A DNA stretch of 64,000 nt from positions 64,160 through 128,159 of the forward strand of contig FJUW01000078.1 in NCBI GenBank assembly GCA_900074885.1, given 5' to 3'. Positions 31,470 through 42,182 of the stretch are shown one piece after another (position 1 is the first letter of the stretch; each line of letters opens with the position of its first letter). The notes beneath the pieces are model-generated. The model was given only the letters and a program-made list of their open reading frames with translations. It did no database searches and was not told the DNA's origin. The DNA is from Rhynchosporium graminicola (Eukaryota; Ascomycota; Leotiomycetes; Helotiales; Ploettnerulaceae). The position numbers and the translations under genes are program-made.

Positions 31470-31537
31470 CTTGAGGAGCTGGGTAGAGTAGTATTTCTGG
31501 TAAGGTGTAGAAGTGTAGGCGGAGTGGTAGGGTGAGG

Positions 31538-31539
31538 TT

Positions 31540-31584
<45 letters not shown>

Positions 31585-31597
31585 GTAGTAGTAGTTG
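31538..31597. repeat. (GTA)n trinucleotide microsatellite in the nitroreductase leader
   Basis: About 18 GTA/TAG units with single interruptions, about 70 bp upstream of the nitroreductase ATG on the minus strand (where it reads as CTA/TAC). It probably lies in the 5' UTR. Confidence 0.9.
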
Positions 31598-34335
31598 TAG
31601 GTTGTATATACTTGTGAAAGAGACCAAAGGAGGGGAGGATGCTTCTTATACCCCTCCCCCTCGTAGTAGTGGGGACTTTCCTTCCCAGATTTCCCACCCA
31701 CGACGCCCACGAGACCATCTCGTGCCAGGAAAGAGCGATACACAAGCTGCTCACGAACAGCCACAGTGGAATCTGCATGTCCGGTCTCAAGCTTCTGGTA
31801 GAGTCTTTCCCGTTCATTCGCCTCAGTCCTAGACTTCGACCTGACTAGTATCCTATCCACTTGTATACCGACATTGTCCAATCATCTTCGAGTATTGCAT
31901 GTGGGTGCCGAAAAGACGTCATGGCAGAATTGCGGAGCAAAGAGCGGAGTTTGTAAGGCGGTGAATTCGATTTGTGGCTTACATTATCCATTGTAAGCAA
32001 TTTAGAGCTGCTTACCTAAGATAGACGGAGTAGACAGTAAATGCATCGTGTGGGGCCAGTGTCCCGTGACAAGCACGTCTGGAAGATGGAAATGGACTGA
32101 TCCGAGTGTCCATAGCAGAATCACAAGCGTTGCGTTGTATCGATCCCAGTTGTCAGTGTAGTTGTGCTTTGAAAGCTATGGGCATCGTGAGAACTGCTGA
32201 GAAATCTCGCCAAGTGTCGTCGGAGGACCGGACGGGCATCGACAAAATGCCGGATGCCGTCGGCGTGCGGCCGCTATAGGCGAGGTCGATTCCTGCTGTT
32301 TGTTTACTCCGCTCCTAATTTAGGTGAGCTAACGGACAGGATCACAGGATCAAAGCGGGTATCAAATGCCTATCGATAATTACATTGATACGTGAGACTG
32401 ATTGCAGGGGGTGGGAAACCAAAGAACCGAGTGGCTGAGGTGCATTACCGCTGCGGATGTAGGTGCAAGGGTTCTCACTGCATCGCTGCTTAGATCGTGC
32501 CAATGAGGATGGGATATCAGTGACGTATCTTGGCTATGACACCCGCTCAAAGAGCTGTTTTGATGGGATCGAAAGCTTCTTGCGCGACTGCACTGTATAT
32601 CACGGAGGGCGTACAACGCCTAATGACCATGTCATGAGGGACTGTATTGGGCCTATTAGCAGCTCCCCCGCTCGTTATATCTCTTGCGGTACAAACTCTT
32701 AATACCTTCGAATGGAGCGACCGTAAGAAGACCAGGCATTGCGTTGTGTATCGCTGTTTTATATTTGAGCAAGAGGTCAAGCTGTAAACCTAATTACAGG
32801 AACCATTGCGAAAGTAGAACATGACCTTGGCTTGGAAACTTTACCATCAGTTATTGTCCAACTTATTAAAGCCACTTAGCCAAGCCTGAAATAACCAGGG
32901 AGCCTTCCCAGCTCTGGGACTCAATCGGAAGCTAGCTAATACAGTATAAGAGAATTCCCCAAGTATGACCTCAAGCATGTGGCTGTTTCTGTCCTTTTAG
33001 CGGGAAAAGACAACATTCTATATGTTGCTAGATACTTTACAGGGCTGTGGGAGGATGCCTACTTCCTGAACTCTTTGGGTTTCGACTCGTCAGACCGAGT
33101 AGCGCGACGGGATACAGAGCCCGGTCGTGGACTTGAGTATTCTGTGACGGTCAAATTCCTTCACACCCCGATGAAGCGATCGAAACGTTTCGCAGCTGTT
33201 ATATTGGCGGTTGTTAAATCACACTCGAATTGTAGCAAAACCATTGGCGCAGTAACTGGAGACGCACTGGATATCACAATCACATGGCGTTCAATCGGAA
33301 TCGCGAATAGGCTTTCCTGGCTAGAGTTCTTGCCAGCTTGAATATCAAACCGGGAGCGAGGTAGTGGATGTTAAAAGGCGAGGTCACATCGTGACAGACG
33401 TCCACAAGAAGCTGGGTATCAAGAGCAAGCTTTCCGTTCTAATTGCTATCCGCACTCGGCAAAAAATGGAATCTTTATCTTTTCGTGTCATGAAATTGCT
33501 GGATGGATTGCTGCTGTATCGGGTTGACGACCGAGCGGTTGACGGGTGAGTCACTTTTCAAATCTGGCAAGCCGCATTATATGAAGACTGTTTCTAGGAG
33601 ACCTTTGTAGTAATATAAAGAATAGCTCTTTGCTGGTAGTCATTTAATTTGCCTAGTTACATATTCGATTTGAGTTGAATCCGAGGTAATTATTAATCCG
33701 AATTAGAGAAGGAAAATGTATCACAGTTAGTTTAATTAGGCGTCTCGACTTGTTCGAGTGGACATTGGTTTTGCCGCTTTTTCTTTTCGGGACAGGGAAC
33801 ACTCTTTAACTCGGTAAAGTCTCACGCGGCTCGGTCAATGCTTCGAATTGCTAAATGGCATGCTTCTCAGAGGAGCAAGAGCCACACCGCTCAATAAACA
33901 TATATAGCCCTCCTTGCACGTGCATGCTTCTTGATTCTTAAGCCTGAAAACAGAACATGACTATCAACACTTTTAAGTAATCGAAATAAATCGTTTCATG
34001 TAGAAACGCTTGGCTGTAGTTCAACTCCTCTCCTGAATCCAGGCTCACAGTCGCTTCCGACAAAGAGGATGACCTGCGGGCGTGAGGCACAGCGTTTGAT
34101 GTTTATATTTGGCCAGCCCGCACCAATCAGATGTCTTCATCTACACATTTGGCCCCCAAACACAGACCGCATTTCCACCTAGTTTGCTGCAGGATTGTTC
34201 AGCCTCACCACCTCAAAGCTTGGCGCTGACGGTGACACTGATTTTATCAAACGTGTAAATCCGATATCCCATCTTTTGGGTTTTGAGTTTTCTTCCAACC
34301 TTCCACAAGTTTTTGACCGATGTTCTGCAGTCAAA
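31598..34335. other. Intergenic region, nothing recognised
   Basis: Contains the nitroreductase promoter (31600-31900), then 2.4 kb with short frames on both strands. The longest, 32979-33341 plus (120 codons), has mixed composition and no motif I recognise. A TATA-like ATATATAG lies near 33900. Sequence around 34100-34335 is the leader of the membrane-protein gene. Confidence 0.4.
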
Positions 34336-36492
34336 ATGCAGCGAAAGCCGTTACCTCCTTACGCGCACGCGACGGAAGACGTCCCCAACAATTCAATCAG
34401 TCCGGAAATAGACATCTCGAGTTACCATAGTCTCCACAATCCAGAGATCGAGGACAATAGATGTCCCAACAAAGAATGCTTACATGTAACATCGACATTC
34501 TTGACCGAAGTGTCAACAACCCATGGTCAGAAAACCGCAAAATGGGGCATTCCCTGGCTTGGCGAACCCCTTCAGATCCCTCTATTCACTTTCCTCGGCA
34601 TAGCTCTGGCCGTGGCACATCATCTCGTGTATCTCAAACTCGACGGACAAACAGTCGGCGAAAGTAAATTCGGCCAACAAGCCGTCAAACAAATCGGAAA
34701 CGTTTTCGTCTTTCTAGCACTAGCGAGTTTGAAAGTGGCGATTGATGAGAGTTACAATCAGTATATTTGGTACGCGCTGAGGAGGAAATCGTTCGCTATC
34801 GGCACCTTGGATAAACTTTTTACTTTACCGTTTAGGATCACGGCGATCTTCTCGTTGAGGCTTCTTGGAGGCGCCAAGATTGCTGCTCTGCTTGGATTGT
34901 TAACGTGGCTTTTGTTTCTGGGGGGGTTGACGCCGGCGGCTACGTTGAGTGTTGTGCCTGCGCTCTTGAATTCCACAAGTATGCACATGGTCCCTGTGCT
35001 GGACTTCAATACTTCGTCCTGGTGGCAGATCCAAACTGTCAATACGGATCCGACTATCGATCCGACAGCCATACATTTGAAAACCGCGACGTCCGCTGCG
35101 GTAGGGGGAGGTATAATTTTTCCCACGCCACCATCGGCAAATTCGTCATTTAGCGTTCAGTTCCATGGTCCAAGCATCAAGTGTGAAGCCCCTGATGAAG
35201 GGCAGAAAGCTGCATTCAATTGGTATGCGAATCAGTCCGCGTATGATCAGTCTATTGTCACTGCCGGGAGTGCACCCAGACTTCTTTCAGTCTATGATCG
35301 GACTGCCCGTGGATTTCTGCTCATGAGTGCTTTTAGCCCTACACAGAACGGAGTGGATGAGCCATACAGGCGAGAAGACCGACTCAAAGTATATAATAAT
35401 GTAAGGTATCCTCCTGCTTCTGTTTCTTTTTAGCATCAAGTCATCACCAGATCTGTCTAGAACCTAAGAAAATCATTTCACTGATAGTCATAGTGGCCAG
35501 CTGAGCTTGGAGAAAATTATTCAGATTACAGATCAGATGTGCATAAGAAAAAAAGTCAAATCTGGGTCCAAACTGGAGACCACGACATCGTCTGCTCCCT
35601 GATCAACGCGTCTTTCAATGTGGGATTCTCATATTTCAACGGTGCCGGAACCGTCACCCATCAGCACATCGTCGTGCTTCCTCCCAGCGGTAGATCTAAC
35701 ACATCCGCGCTCTCCATGGGATGGTCCGACGCTGCCTCCGGCGATGACAACTCCACTGAAATCGAGCGCTGGCAGAATAGCGCCTACTACGCAACGTTCC
35801 TAGCTCTCGGAAACAACATCTTCGGCAACGTCTCCCTCGAGAACACCACCACAAAACTAGCGGGGAAATTCATCAGCGTATCCCAAGCTTCTAGCCGCAT
35901 CCTGCAGACCGACCTTGCGGGCTGCGAAGAATTCACCAACAGTTACTGGGCCCAGAACCTAGATTTCAACACCGCCGATATTTTCCCCCGCCACGCAGGA
36001 AGTTGTAGAAATAAGACGCTCGACCGCGCGATTGAAGACCTCGCTAATAATATCACCATTTCCATGCTCTCCGTCCCCGGAATGACATCTCTGGTTTCAC
36101 TTCCTGTAAGAGTTAGCATCACATCCAACGTCTATGCGTACGAGCAACTCGACCTGCTCGTCTCATACGGCGCTACTATCGCCGTCGCTTTGTTCTGCGT
36201 CATGATTGGTGTGATCTGTTTAGTGAGCAATGGCGTTTATCATACGACGAATTTCTCGGCCGTCATGGCTACGACGAGGAATCCGGATTTCGACAATTTG
36301 GCTGAGGGAGCTTGTCTGGGAAAGGATAAGGGCATGATGGATAGGAAGATTATGTTTGGGGTTGTGACCGGCAGTGAGTTTGCGAGAAATGGGAGAAACG
36401 AGATGGGTAGTAGGGAAGGGGAGTTGAAGCATGCTGCTTTTGGTTTGAGTGGGACGGTTATGAGGATCAAGAAGGGTACTGTGTGTGCCTGA
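34336..36492 (+). CDS. Multi-pass membrane protein of the fungal 'formylmethionine deformylase-like' group
   Basis: 676 residues in two exons, 34336-35405 and 35532-36492, joined by GTATCC..TTACAG. This is the only pair I found that keeps the frame across YNNVRSDVHKKKSQIWVQTG. Hydrophobic segments lie at about residues 81-99, 119-139, 181-205 and 565-589. A large Cys- and N-glycosylation-site-rich loop (many NxS/T) separates the third and fourth. This architecture and the motif order LAVAHHLVYLKLDGQ, RRKSFAIGTLDKLF, TPAATLSVVPAL, TGDHDIVCSLINASF and a C-terminal HAAFGLSG match a large fungal-only family. Databases often name it formylmethionine deformylase-like without enzymatic evidence. The first ATG of the frame is MQRKPLPPY at 34336; the upstream extension has no ATG. 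Function unknown. Confidence 0.87.
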
Positions 36493-37399
36493 TCATTTCA
36501 TGAATTAATTTTTGCTCACGTTTGTGTTCCTGACAACTTTGTGCTGATAGCTATATCCGTGACATTTGCTACTCGTCATCTATGTAAACGCCTTTAGCAT
36601 TTCTCCAGAGAGATACCCCAAGTTTTTCGCTCCGTGCCCACTGCCGTTCATAGGGCAAGGACTCGTTTCTGTTTTGCATCTTTACAGTTCAGTGCTCGGT
36701 TTATAAGTTCCAGGTCTAGCTGCAGAATCAATGAAGCTTTCGTCGACATTGTTATAGTGCGACTTGAAGTAAAACCATCGTTCAAGCTGTATTGATGCCA
36801 TACTATACCTACACTCAACGTAAATATACCATCAGATGCAATTGTACTATTTTGTCTCTACTTCACGTTACATATCATGCGCCTAGAGAAGCCTGCATGC
36901 TTTTGTAAACTCATATGGAAAGAGCGCAAGAGATTTGAAGCTCGCTCGCAAAGACTCCAACAAAGCTCGCAATTCTTTGTCTGCTTGCTCCACATCGAGC
37001 TTCGTCACGTGGCCCAGGCTTTTTTCTACACCTCATATACGTGGCATCTTCATCACCATCCAATACGATAAGCTTCCCAACCTTTCCAAAACATTATCCG
37101 CAAGCAATTCCATGAGCTACACCTTGTCAGACCCCTGTCTATTAGACGCAACTTGGCCCCGCGAAATTGAGCTTCACTGTTTACATTCACTAGCGCCAGC
37201 TAAGCGAACTCAGCACGTTTCCATTCCCAGTCCACCTCTTGATCTCTCTGTCTTCAATCACACAACCTCTTTCCTACTTCGTACTTTCAGCGCATATTCT
37301 CGAAATTTCAAGAGAACTCTATTCTCGAAAACGCTGGATTTCAACCTAAGTATAAACCAACCACAACACACAACACACACCAACTCTGAAATCGTCATC
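36493..37399. other. Intergenic region; promoter of the decayed coiled-coil gene
   Basis: No gene recognised. The last ~100 bp before 37400 are C/A-rich (ACCACAACACACAACACACACC), a typical fungal 5' leader. Confidence 0.45.
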
Positions 37400-40300
37400 A
37401 TGTCGGGAAACAGTTCCAATACCCAAGATAGTTTTGCGAAGAAGAACAAGAAGAAGATTGGCAGATTAGGCGCTCGTCTTGCCGCTCAGATGTTGATGCA
37501 AGATCCTTCGTTGAATAGTAAGTGTTCGCGCGCACACTGGAAGGAGAATACCTAATGAAGTGACAGTCAATGCAGTTACATGCGCACCTGCAACGACTCC
37601 TGCTTCTCAAGTGACCAAAACGGAGGAGTGCGTTGATTCGATCGCTGTCTCAGGATTTCTCACTTCCGGCGAGAAAGAACGTGCATCTAAGGATGAGAAG
37701 GATACTGCTGGTGGCCCAACTCTTTCTTCGGTTCCCAGTCTTGCAGCATCGATTCATAACCCAGCCTCTGTCAAGAACGTCTCATACTCAGACAACTCAG
37801 CACCATTCACTTCTACGTATGCGGGATCGGAAGCTGCAAATGGTGGATACGGTACTGCTGTAGGCTCTGGCTACTCGGTCTCTGCCTCTTATGTTCACCA
37901 AATTCGAGGAGCGTGCCTCCGCAGCACCTCTTCCAGCACATCTAGAGATGTCATGGGAGCAGAATTCTTTGGATTATGACAAGAATAATAGCACAAGTCG
38001 CCCTCATTCTGCATCAAGTATGAGTGGCTCCAAGATTAGCTGGACAAAAGATGATGTAGTGGTGACCATGAAACCGGCGCAACCTCAGAATATGTTGAAG
38101 AACGAGAAGGCTGCCGCCAATATGGAGGATACATAGGTCAAGAAGGATGAATCCGTAGCTCAGGAAGCTAGTACGTCCACTTCCTTTTTCGTCCGAGAGC
38201 CCCAATGAACACACTTCTCAGTAATCAATGCCCGTCCCAAGCTCGCTCTTCCAAGATCTAGGCCGGCTCAACCTTCGCAACGAAGAATACCCCCTATCAG
38301 CGTGCAAGTTCTGCCAAAGGAAGCTCCCGTCAGCGTGCCTGCAGCTCGATCTAGGTTCACTTTTATGAATTTCCGCGACACACAAGAGGTTGATGAGCCA
38401 GTCACTACGAATACTATCATTCCATACTCTACACCAATCCTCACTTTCTCGGCTGTACCTACAGGTGGCATGGCGACCTGGGCCGGCGGAGCTCCAAGCC
38501 CGAAAACCGCTGTCCCAGTTTTCCCAACTCCGAGTACAGCTCCGGTCAAAATAATCGCTTCTTCTACGAATCAAACACAAATCGAAGTAGTTGCCGATTA
38601 TAGCCAGAAGGGGCAGAGCGAAAGAGAGAAGGCAACCGGAAGAAAGAAGCCACAGTTGATTACATCAAGTGGTGCCCCGAACTTGGCTGTGCTTGCCGAA
38701 GCTGGAGCTAAGATTAGTGGCGCAGAGCTTCCTCAAATCGAGCATGTCACCGACACTCCTCTTGGATCTGCTCTGGTTAATATACGAACAGTAGTAGAAT
38801 TTGTGGAAACAACGCCAGAATACACTTCACCAAAAGACATTCCGAGCACAGATCTGGCTCTGCAAGCTGTAGCCATCGATGAAGTGAGTGATATTGAGAA
38901 GTCTTCTCCAGTCGCGGATAGCAGCCCACCTGGCTCTAACCTTCCTCACGTCACACCTAATCTCGAGACAGATTATTTCTTTACGCAAGACACTCTTCTT
39001 CTCAGAACCAAAGAGGAGAAGGCTGTGGATATTCTGATGAAGGAAGTCGAAGCTAATCGTGACCGAGTGGCAGAACTCGAAGAGATGGTGAAAGAAATAA
39101 GTTAGGAGAACGAGTGGATGGCAGAGAAAAATCGCAGAGTCGAGGATCGATATCAAGTTCTCTTGAATGATGAACTCATGATCCGCCCACAGTTCCTCGC
39201 AGCTCGTGACGAGAAGATTATTGAAATCATGGGAGGTGAAATCTTTCTTACGGAGATCAAACCCCTCACAGTCGAGTGTTTTGAGAACAACTACCTCGCA
39301 GCGAATACTTTGCGCGAGGAGCTCGCTGCCAGACCTACCCAGGATGATTTCGATGCCATGGTTGCAAAGGTGGAGAAATTGGAGACGAAGATATCGGACG
39401 TTAGATCTGAGCATGCCGAGAAGTTAGAGACAGAGACATCCGACTTGATCTCTGAGTACACTTTCGCCTTAAAGAGCGAAGCGGACAAGCTTCAGCTGGC
39501 GAATAAAAAGATCGAGGATCTTTCTGCCGAACTCGAGGAGACGAAGCCGAAGATAAAGAAATCTGAGAATCAACTCGAGATGTCTCTATATCGACTCACA
39601 CTATAAGCAATCAAGAACAAGAGTCAAAGGACCATGGCGCAACTGAACCACATTTCGACAGACTGAAGTTAACCTCTATTGTACAATATGTTCAAGTCAA
39701 CAGATCAGGATTGGGAATAGGACTGGAAAATATTTCACGGCAGATGGTACCAAATGTCTTTTGCCCAGGACTCCCCAAAGTTCGCCGCCAATTTTCAAGC
39801 AACCAAGCCTGAAACCACCCAACTCGATGTAGCTGACTCCTCCCGAAGCAAGGCGGGCAGCAGATCGATCGAGGCAGATGCTGCGGGGACCATCGGCATG
39901 TCCCCAGATTATAGAAAAATTCATTAATGGAAGGTAAAAGATATGCGGCCAATGAGTTCTCGACCAGCGATAGTGAGTGCATGGATGAGATTTTGCTGGG
40001 AGTTGCCATTGATTATGATAAAGAGGAGAGAGCTAGCTCTGCTTCTAAAGTCAAGAAGAGCCTTTCCGCCAAAATCGAGTTCCAGCAACAAGACGGGCTG
40101 TTCACCAAGTCTGCCTCCAAAGAGCTAAAATTCATCAACCCTTCGTCACAGAAGCAAAGAATGGCTACTCACATTACTTCCAAAATATCAATATCCTCGA
40201 ATCGTTCTGCATTCTTCTCCTTCTGGAGCTTCCTCAAATTGATGCTAATCCTCTAGGCATTTGGCGCCGTTTTCACATATCTCAGCGGCGCAAGAATTAA

Positions 40301-40478
40301 GTTAACCTTCCACACCACACTACAGTCTAGCATTGTCAGCTACATGAACACCCTCGGTGCAGGAGACCAACCCAGAAAAGGCCTGACTTCCCCGGTATGG
40401 AGCAATGGATGTTCAGAGCTCAACGCCATGGTGTCCTGCTTCGCCTGTGACGAGCCGCCTGCTATACCATATCCTTAG
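37400..40478 (+). pseudogene. Decayed large coiled-coil protein gene with CAG-to-TAG stops
   Basis: ATG 37400 begins a Lys-rich exon (37400-37517), spliced by GTAAGT..ACAG to 37567. The frame then continues with Ser/Thr-rich sequence. Near 37860-37970 the reading shifts by one base into the frame that runs to a TAG at 38134-38136. The same frame carries on past that stop to a plausible intron (38171-38221) and then through 38222-39102. A second in-frame TAG lies at 39103-39105, beyond which a strongly coiled-coil frame continues to TAA 39604-39606. A third piece at 39927-40253 ends in a hydrophobic segment (FFSFWSFLKLMLIL). A TAG follows at 40254-40256, and the frame stays open to TAG 40476-40478. 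All three single stops could come from CAG codons by C-to-T change. Whether 39927-40478 belongs to the same gene is uncertain. Function unknown. Confidence 0.6.
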
Positions 40479-40637
40479 CATCAAGACGAAATTGTGTATA
40501 AGCATGATCCGCTGTTCCCTGCGCTGAGAGCCATTGCCGTTACATTTAAGTGGGAAATCGCTGCTTTCAAACATGGTGTGGATCCCAAGGCTGTAGTGGA
40601 TGCACGCAGTGGTGTATATATCCACTCTTGAGAATAA

Positions 40638-40720
40638 TGGGAGGTGAGAAGGTGAGAAGGAGGGTAGGAAGGTAGAAGGGTAGGAGGGTAGGAGGGTAGA
40701 GAGGAGGAAGGAGAGACGAG
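40638..40720. repeat. Purine-rich GGTAGGAGG-type minisatellite
   Basis: Irregular tandem units of the form GGTGAGAA, GGTAGAAG and GGTAGGAG. One strand is almost entirely A/G plus T at fixed places. Confidence 0.8.
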
Positions 40721-41712
40721 AGTGTGACAAAAGAGGCTCAAGATCGTGAAGGAGGGAACGGGTACCCTACTTGATGGTATAAAACACAAAGAGTACGAGA
40801 GATGCCATGTGTTATGCTGGGATATTTTCTTTTTCTTTTTTAATTCCCGCTACTTTTCCTCCATTCGGTAGCATTGCCCATTTTTGTTTGTCCTTCTCAC
40901 ATACACGACGACCCCAAAGCAGACATTTATGGGAAGGAGCTTCTCCAAGGACGTTGCTCTCATCTCTAACAGAAAGCAGACTGCAGAAATTATGATCATC
41001 ATCACTCAGGTATGCCGCGGAAATCCCGCCACCTTCGAGGAAGATTCTCTGATGGTTCTGAGGTTCTGCTTTTCTATGGAGATGAGTTCAGCTATGTCTT
41101 TTATCTCTTGCAGTTCTCGTCGCTTGATTTACGGGTCTGCTGTATTTCAAGATTACTTGTTACCGAAGAGAGGGAGGGTTTTGTGCGGTGTTAGTTGTCA
41201 GAAATAAGAGCGTTAGGGAAACAGTCTGTAGTAGTCTCAATAAGAACGAACTTGTGAGTGTAATTTAAGTCCAAAGAATACAGTGCCTTCGATAGTGAAC
41301 CTTTCTTCAAATTGTGAAAACCAACGTATAATTTATCGTTGTCCATATAGTCCCACGTGAGTCGTGGCTTCGCCCTTCGTCTGCTCCACTTTGCTGGTGG
41401 AGATATTGCATGTATTAAAGCTTGTGGAATAAAGTCCCACTGGAACTGCACGAACGACTGATGATACCTCAAAATGCGTTGCAAGACCCCGGTCTTAACA
41501 TTGTATTATTGCTTAATTTTAAACAGCAGAAAATCATCTCACCTTAGCTGTGTTGACAGGGCACGTGGGCCTCAAAAATCTCCGTGTCCTAGGTGAGAGG
41601 CCTCAGTACAAAACTGCGTTGCCAATTTGAAGTGATCTTAAAGTCTTAGAGAAACCAGAGTGCAACTCAATTCGATTGTTTTACTTCTTGAGATCCATAC
41701 CAGAGCCAGCGT

Positions 41713-41762
41713 TATGTGCATTCATAGGTGCATCTGATATGTGCATTCATAGGTGCATCTGA
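41713..41762. repeat. 25-bp perfect tandem duplication
   Basis: The unit TATGTGCATTCATAGGTGCA + TCTGA occurs at 41713-41737 and 41738-41762 without mismatch. Confidence 0.92.
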
Positions 41763-41780
41763 AACCAATTTTTGTGTAGT

Positions 41781-41978
41781 GACGTACGTAATGTCTTTTT
41801 TATTGGCGGGCTTCCAAGGTGAATTCTATTGTTGATCTAGCCAATGACGTACGTATTGTCTGTAAGTGAACGGGCTCCAAAGATGAATTCTATTGTTGCT
41901 CCAGCGAGGTTTTTGGTGTACGTATTGTTTTCGTGTGTGGGTGGGCGGGCTGGCTTCAAAGGTGAATTCTATTGTTGA
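41781..41978 (+). repeat. Threefold degenerate promoter repeat
   Basis: Three copies (about 41781-41834, 41846-41898 and 41916-41978). Each begins with G[AT]CGTACGTA or GTGTACGTA plus TTGT, passes through GGGCT..C.AAG and ends with GAATTCTATTGTTG (41821, 41885 and 41965). The copies lie 200-400 bp before ATG 42183 in the promoter. The strict conservation of ACGTA and of GAATTCTATTGTTG suggests binding sites (inference). Confidence 0.8.
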
Positions 41979-42182
41979 TGCTGCGGAGGCACGCTAACTT
42001 CTCGCTAAGCGAGCGCCCCTTTCCACCACCCACAATCGCATCTTGATCTTTTTTTCTGCAAGCAAATCTCTCAACATACACAAATTTTCGAACACGCTCT
42101 CAGTATTCGATCTCAACACAACACGCAACCCACAACACTCAATCGCAGTACACCTGCGCTCATATCCTACACTACCGCGCTC

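Larger units (their letters stand above)
40479..42182. other. Repeat-rich intergenic region upstream of the 873-aa gene
   Basis: Holds a purine-rich minisatellite (40638-40720), a 25-bp tandem duplication (41713-41762) and a threefold promoter repeat (41781-41978), all listed separately. No gene recognised between them. Confidence 0.5.

Noticed and set aside
31470..31817. Longer nitroreductase N-terminus on the minus strand
   Set aside because: The added sequence is a microsatellite-derived Thr repeat and unconserved; MSSKAFLETIKARR is the family start.
32979..33341. 120-codon plus-strand frame
   Set aside because: No recognisable motif, no promoter or splice context, and no support beyond being open.
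34195..34335. Upstream extension of the multi-pass membrane protein
   Set aside because: The extension starts at TTG, not ATG; the first in-frame ATG is at 34336 and begins a plausible N-terminus.
41713..41978. Spaced repeats that might suggest a CRISPR-like array
   Set aside because: Only two or three units, degenerate, in a eukaryotic promoter; no spacer/repeat regularity.
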